DNA of 64,000 nt, from NCBI GenBank assembly GCA_039962225.1, contig JAMPKV010000001.1, positions 186,001-250,000 of the forward strand, read 5' to 3'. The notes below the pieces were generated by a model. The model saw only the letters and a program-made list of their open reading frames with translations. It searched no databases and was not told where the DNA came from. Positions 62,524-64,000 of the stretch are shown here, in pieces (the stretch's first letter is position 1; every line of letters starts with the position of its first letter). The position numbers were made by a program, and so were the translations under genes. The DNA comes from Microcoleus sp. AS-A8. Its GTDB lineage: Bacteria > Cyanobacteriota > Cyanobacteriia > Cyanobacteriales > Coleofasciculaceae.

Positions 62524-64000
62524 ATGGACGACGACATCCTTAAACCCATTCAGAGCAAGGCATTGGTTCGGGTATTGGGCACAGACCAGCCGCTGCCCAA
62601 AACACCAGAGGTTCGAGCTGTTGAGCTTTTGCCACGACAGTTGACGGACGCCGCAATTGCTCCAGAGGCATGGCAAGCCATCGATAAGCGAGAGGAGCGA
62701 GAGAACCCAGTGAAGCTGGAAGACCTCGATCACTATCTGGAAAAGGCTCCCCAGTTATTGCAGGCGCTCTGTGTGGCGGCGGCTACTGGCGATAGCCAAA
62801 AATTGAAGGATGCTGCTCATTCCTTGAAGTCAAGGAGTGCTACAGTGGGCGTCCCAATACTTTACCAGTTTTGCCAGGATTTGGAAGATATCAGCAGGGG
62901 GGGCACTACTGTGACGGCACCCAACTTGGTGTCTCGCTTAAAGGCTGAGTATGAAAGGGTTGAGGCAATGTTACAGGCCCAACGACAGCGAGCGATATCA
63001 AGAATGAACCCAGTTTCTCTCCCCGAAGCCCCATCGGTCATTCTGGTCGTGGATGACGACCCCTCAATGCGCCAAGTGTTACGCCGAGTGATGGAAAAAG
63101 ATGGCTATCAGGTGGTCGAGGCGACGAATGGTGAACAAGGCTTAGAAGTTTACAAACGCCTTAAACCGCAACTGATCTTGTTAGATGCGCTGATGCCCGT
63201 AATGGACGGCTTTGCTTGCTGTACCCATCTGCAAACGCTAATCAATGACCCTGTATCCGAGGAGGAGGCTTTTATCAATGTTGATTGCCTCAACGGTGCG
63301 TCCCGAACGCCTGTGCTGATGATTACCGGACTCGACGATCAAGCGTCTGTAGACCGGGCTTTTGCCGTTGGAGCCACCGATTATGTCACGAAGCCGATTC
63401 ATTTTGCCGTGCTGCGTCAGCGGGTACGCCGACTCATCCAGCAATCTCAGCTTTATCAAAAACTACAGATAGCTAATCGGGAGTTGCAGCGTCTGGCGTC
63501 TCTCGACGGACTGACAGGGGTAGCCAACCGACGCCGATTTGATGAATACATGGACATAGAATGGCAGCGCATGGCGAAGGAAAATTTGCCCTTATCTCTG
63601 ATACTTTGCGATATCGACTTTTTTAAGAAATATAACGATACCTACGGTCATCAAGCCGGGGATGCCTGTTTACGTCAGGTTGCCGATGCCCTACGTTTTT
63701 GTGCAAAGCGTTCTGTGGATTTAGTAGCTCGGTATGGGGGCGAAGAATTTGCCGTGATTCTGCCGAACATCAAAGTATCGGCGGCGGCTCAAGTGGCGGA
63801 GGAAATGCGGAGTGTTGTTAACGCTTTACAAATTCCCCATGTTCAATCAGGGGTGAGTCAGCATGTCACGCTCAGTCTCGGCATTGCCTGTATTGACCCG
63901 ACGCCGAGTACTTCCCCCGCCATGCTCATTGCCGCTGCTGATGCGGCTTTATATCAGGCTAAAGCCGCAGGACGCAATCGCTGGTTTACCCAGATTCCAG
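62524..64000 (+). CDS. HPt-REC-GGDEF signalling protein, 3'-truncated by the window edge
   Basis: The open frame runs from ATG 62524 off the right end, about 492 codons. It begins with a receiver tail (MDDDILKPIQSKALVRVL), so the present start may be a relic of a longer hybrid kinase. An HPt domain comes next (phospho-His in AHSLKSRSATVG, near residue 100), then a receiver (VVDDDPSMRQVL, LILLDALMPVMDG, ATDYVTKPI) and a GGDEF diguanylate cyclase. The cyclase has active site YGGEEFAVI, and an RxxD inhibitory site (RSVD) stands five residues before it. The product should make cyclic di-GMP under phosphorelay control with product inhibition. An internal ATG at 63004 would give a REC-GGDEF protein alone. 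The stop lies beyond the window. Confidence 0.85.
   Translation, partial: MDDDILKPIQSKALVRVLGTDQPLPKTPEVRAVELLPRQLTDAAIAPEAWQAIDKREERENPVKLEDLDHYLEKAPQLLQALCVAAATGDSQKLKDAAHSLKSRSATVGVPILYQFCQDLEDISRGGTTVTAPNLVSRLKAEYERVEAMLQAQRQRAISRMNPVSLPEAPSVILVVDDDPSMRQVLRRVMEKDGYQVVEATNGEQGLEVYKRLKPQLILLDALMPVMDGFACCTHLQTLINDPVSEEEAFINVDCLNGASRTPVLMITGLDDQASVDRAFAVGATDYVTKPIHFAVLRQRVRRLIQQSQLYQKLQIANRELQRLASLDGLTGVANRRRFDEYMDIEWQRMAKENLPLSLILCDIDFFKKYNDTYGHQAGDACLRQVADALRFCAKRSVDLVARYGGEEFAVILPNIKVSAAAQVAEEMRSVVNALQIPHVQSGVSQHVTLSLGIACIDPTPSTSPAMLIAAADAALYQAKAAGRNRWFTQIP

Noticed and set aside
1-64000. tRNA, rRNA, intact insertion sequences or prophage genes
   Set aside because: No cloverleaf, rRNA core or transposase/integrase frame could be seen by eye in the window; a tRNA or covariance-model scan was not possible.

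Overview
The window reads as chromosome of a cyanobacterium, probably a filamentous or large-genome one. The evidence is the abundant HIP1 octamer GCGATCGC, a biliverdin reductase gene, an RppA/RppB-type two-component pair, a 2-oxoglutarate decarboxylase plus succinic semialdehyde dehydrogenase pair (the cyanobacterial TCA bypass), DUF3747 and DUF2294 proteins, NACHT NTPases, and heptamer tandem repeats of CATTACC type. I see no rRNA, tRNA, CRISPR array or intact transposase.

Layout. 0-1.2 kb: end of an unknown gene and bvdR. 1.5-17.9 kb: a metal (probably copper) resistance region in pieces on the minus strand: RppA/RppB-like regulators, a CusA/CzcA-type RND pump with a small lipoprotein, its membrane-fusion partner, and a CopM-like double DUF305 lipoprotein. 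Three copies of an 11-bp-spaced direct repeat (ATGAAAT N4 ATGAAAT) lie in front of these transcription units. Defence-like genes (an HTH-NACHT NTPase, a small HNH nuclease, an OLD-like AAA-TOPRIM protein) and gene remnants (two WD40 tails, a collapsed Rpn/DUF4351-type gene) sit between the pieces. 17.6-22.6 kb: a small XRE regulator with three operator-like sites, a two-gene unit whose first gene has an amber codon at codon 3, two tandem proline-rich membrane-anchored paralogues, an NmrA-like protein and exonuclease III. 22.6-25.8 kb: the OGDC/SSADH pair. 26-34 kb: two single-domain response regulators, DUF2294, a zinc alcohol dehydrogenase, DUF3747, and a very large REC-GAF-GAF-histidine kinase-REC-adenylate cyclase hybrid. 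34-36.3 kb: a structured non-coding element, a GNAT and an unknown protein.

36.3-49 kb is a cell-surface polysaccharide locus: two GT39-like membrane glycosyltransferases, an acyltransferase, an O-antigen-ligase/polymerase, a flippase, GT2-like and GT4 glycosyltransferases and a PhyH-type dioxygenase, plus a metallophosphoesterase. 49-57.8 kb is a polyamine-type ABC transporter operon potA-orf-potD-potB-potC. It is split between potB and potC by a 1120-codon NACHT-pentapeptide-TPR gene on the same strand. 58.1-62 kb carries two tandem, very similar class B penicillin-binding protein 2 genes. The window ends inside an HPt-REC-GGDEF signalling gene whose 5' end looks like the collapsed remains of a hybrid histidine kinase.

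The most interesting points are the shared direct repeats linking the scattered metal-resistance units, the defence-type NACHT genes placed next to or inside housekeeping transport loci, the amber-interrupted operon, the XRE operator triplet and the unassigned structured element near 34.2 kb.
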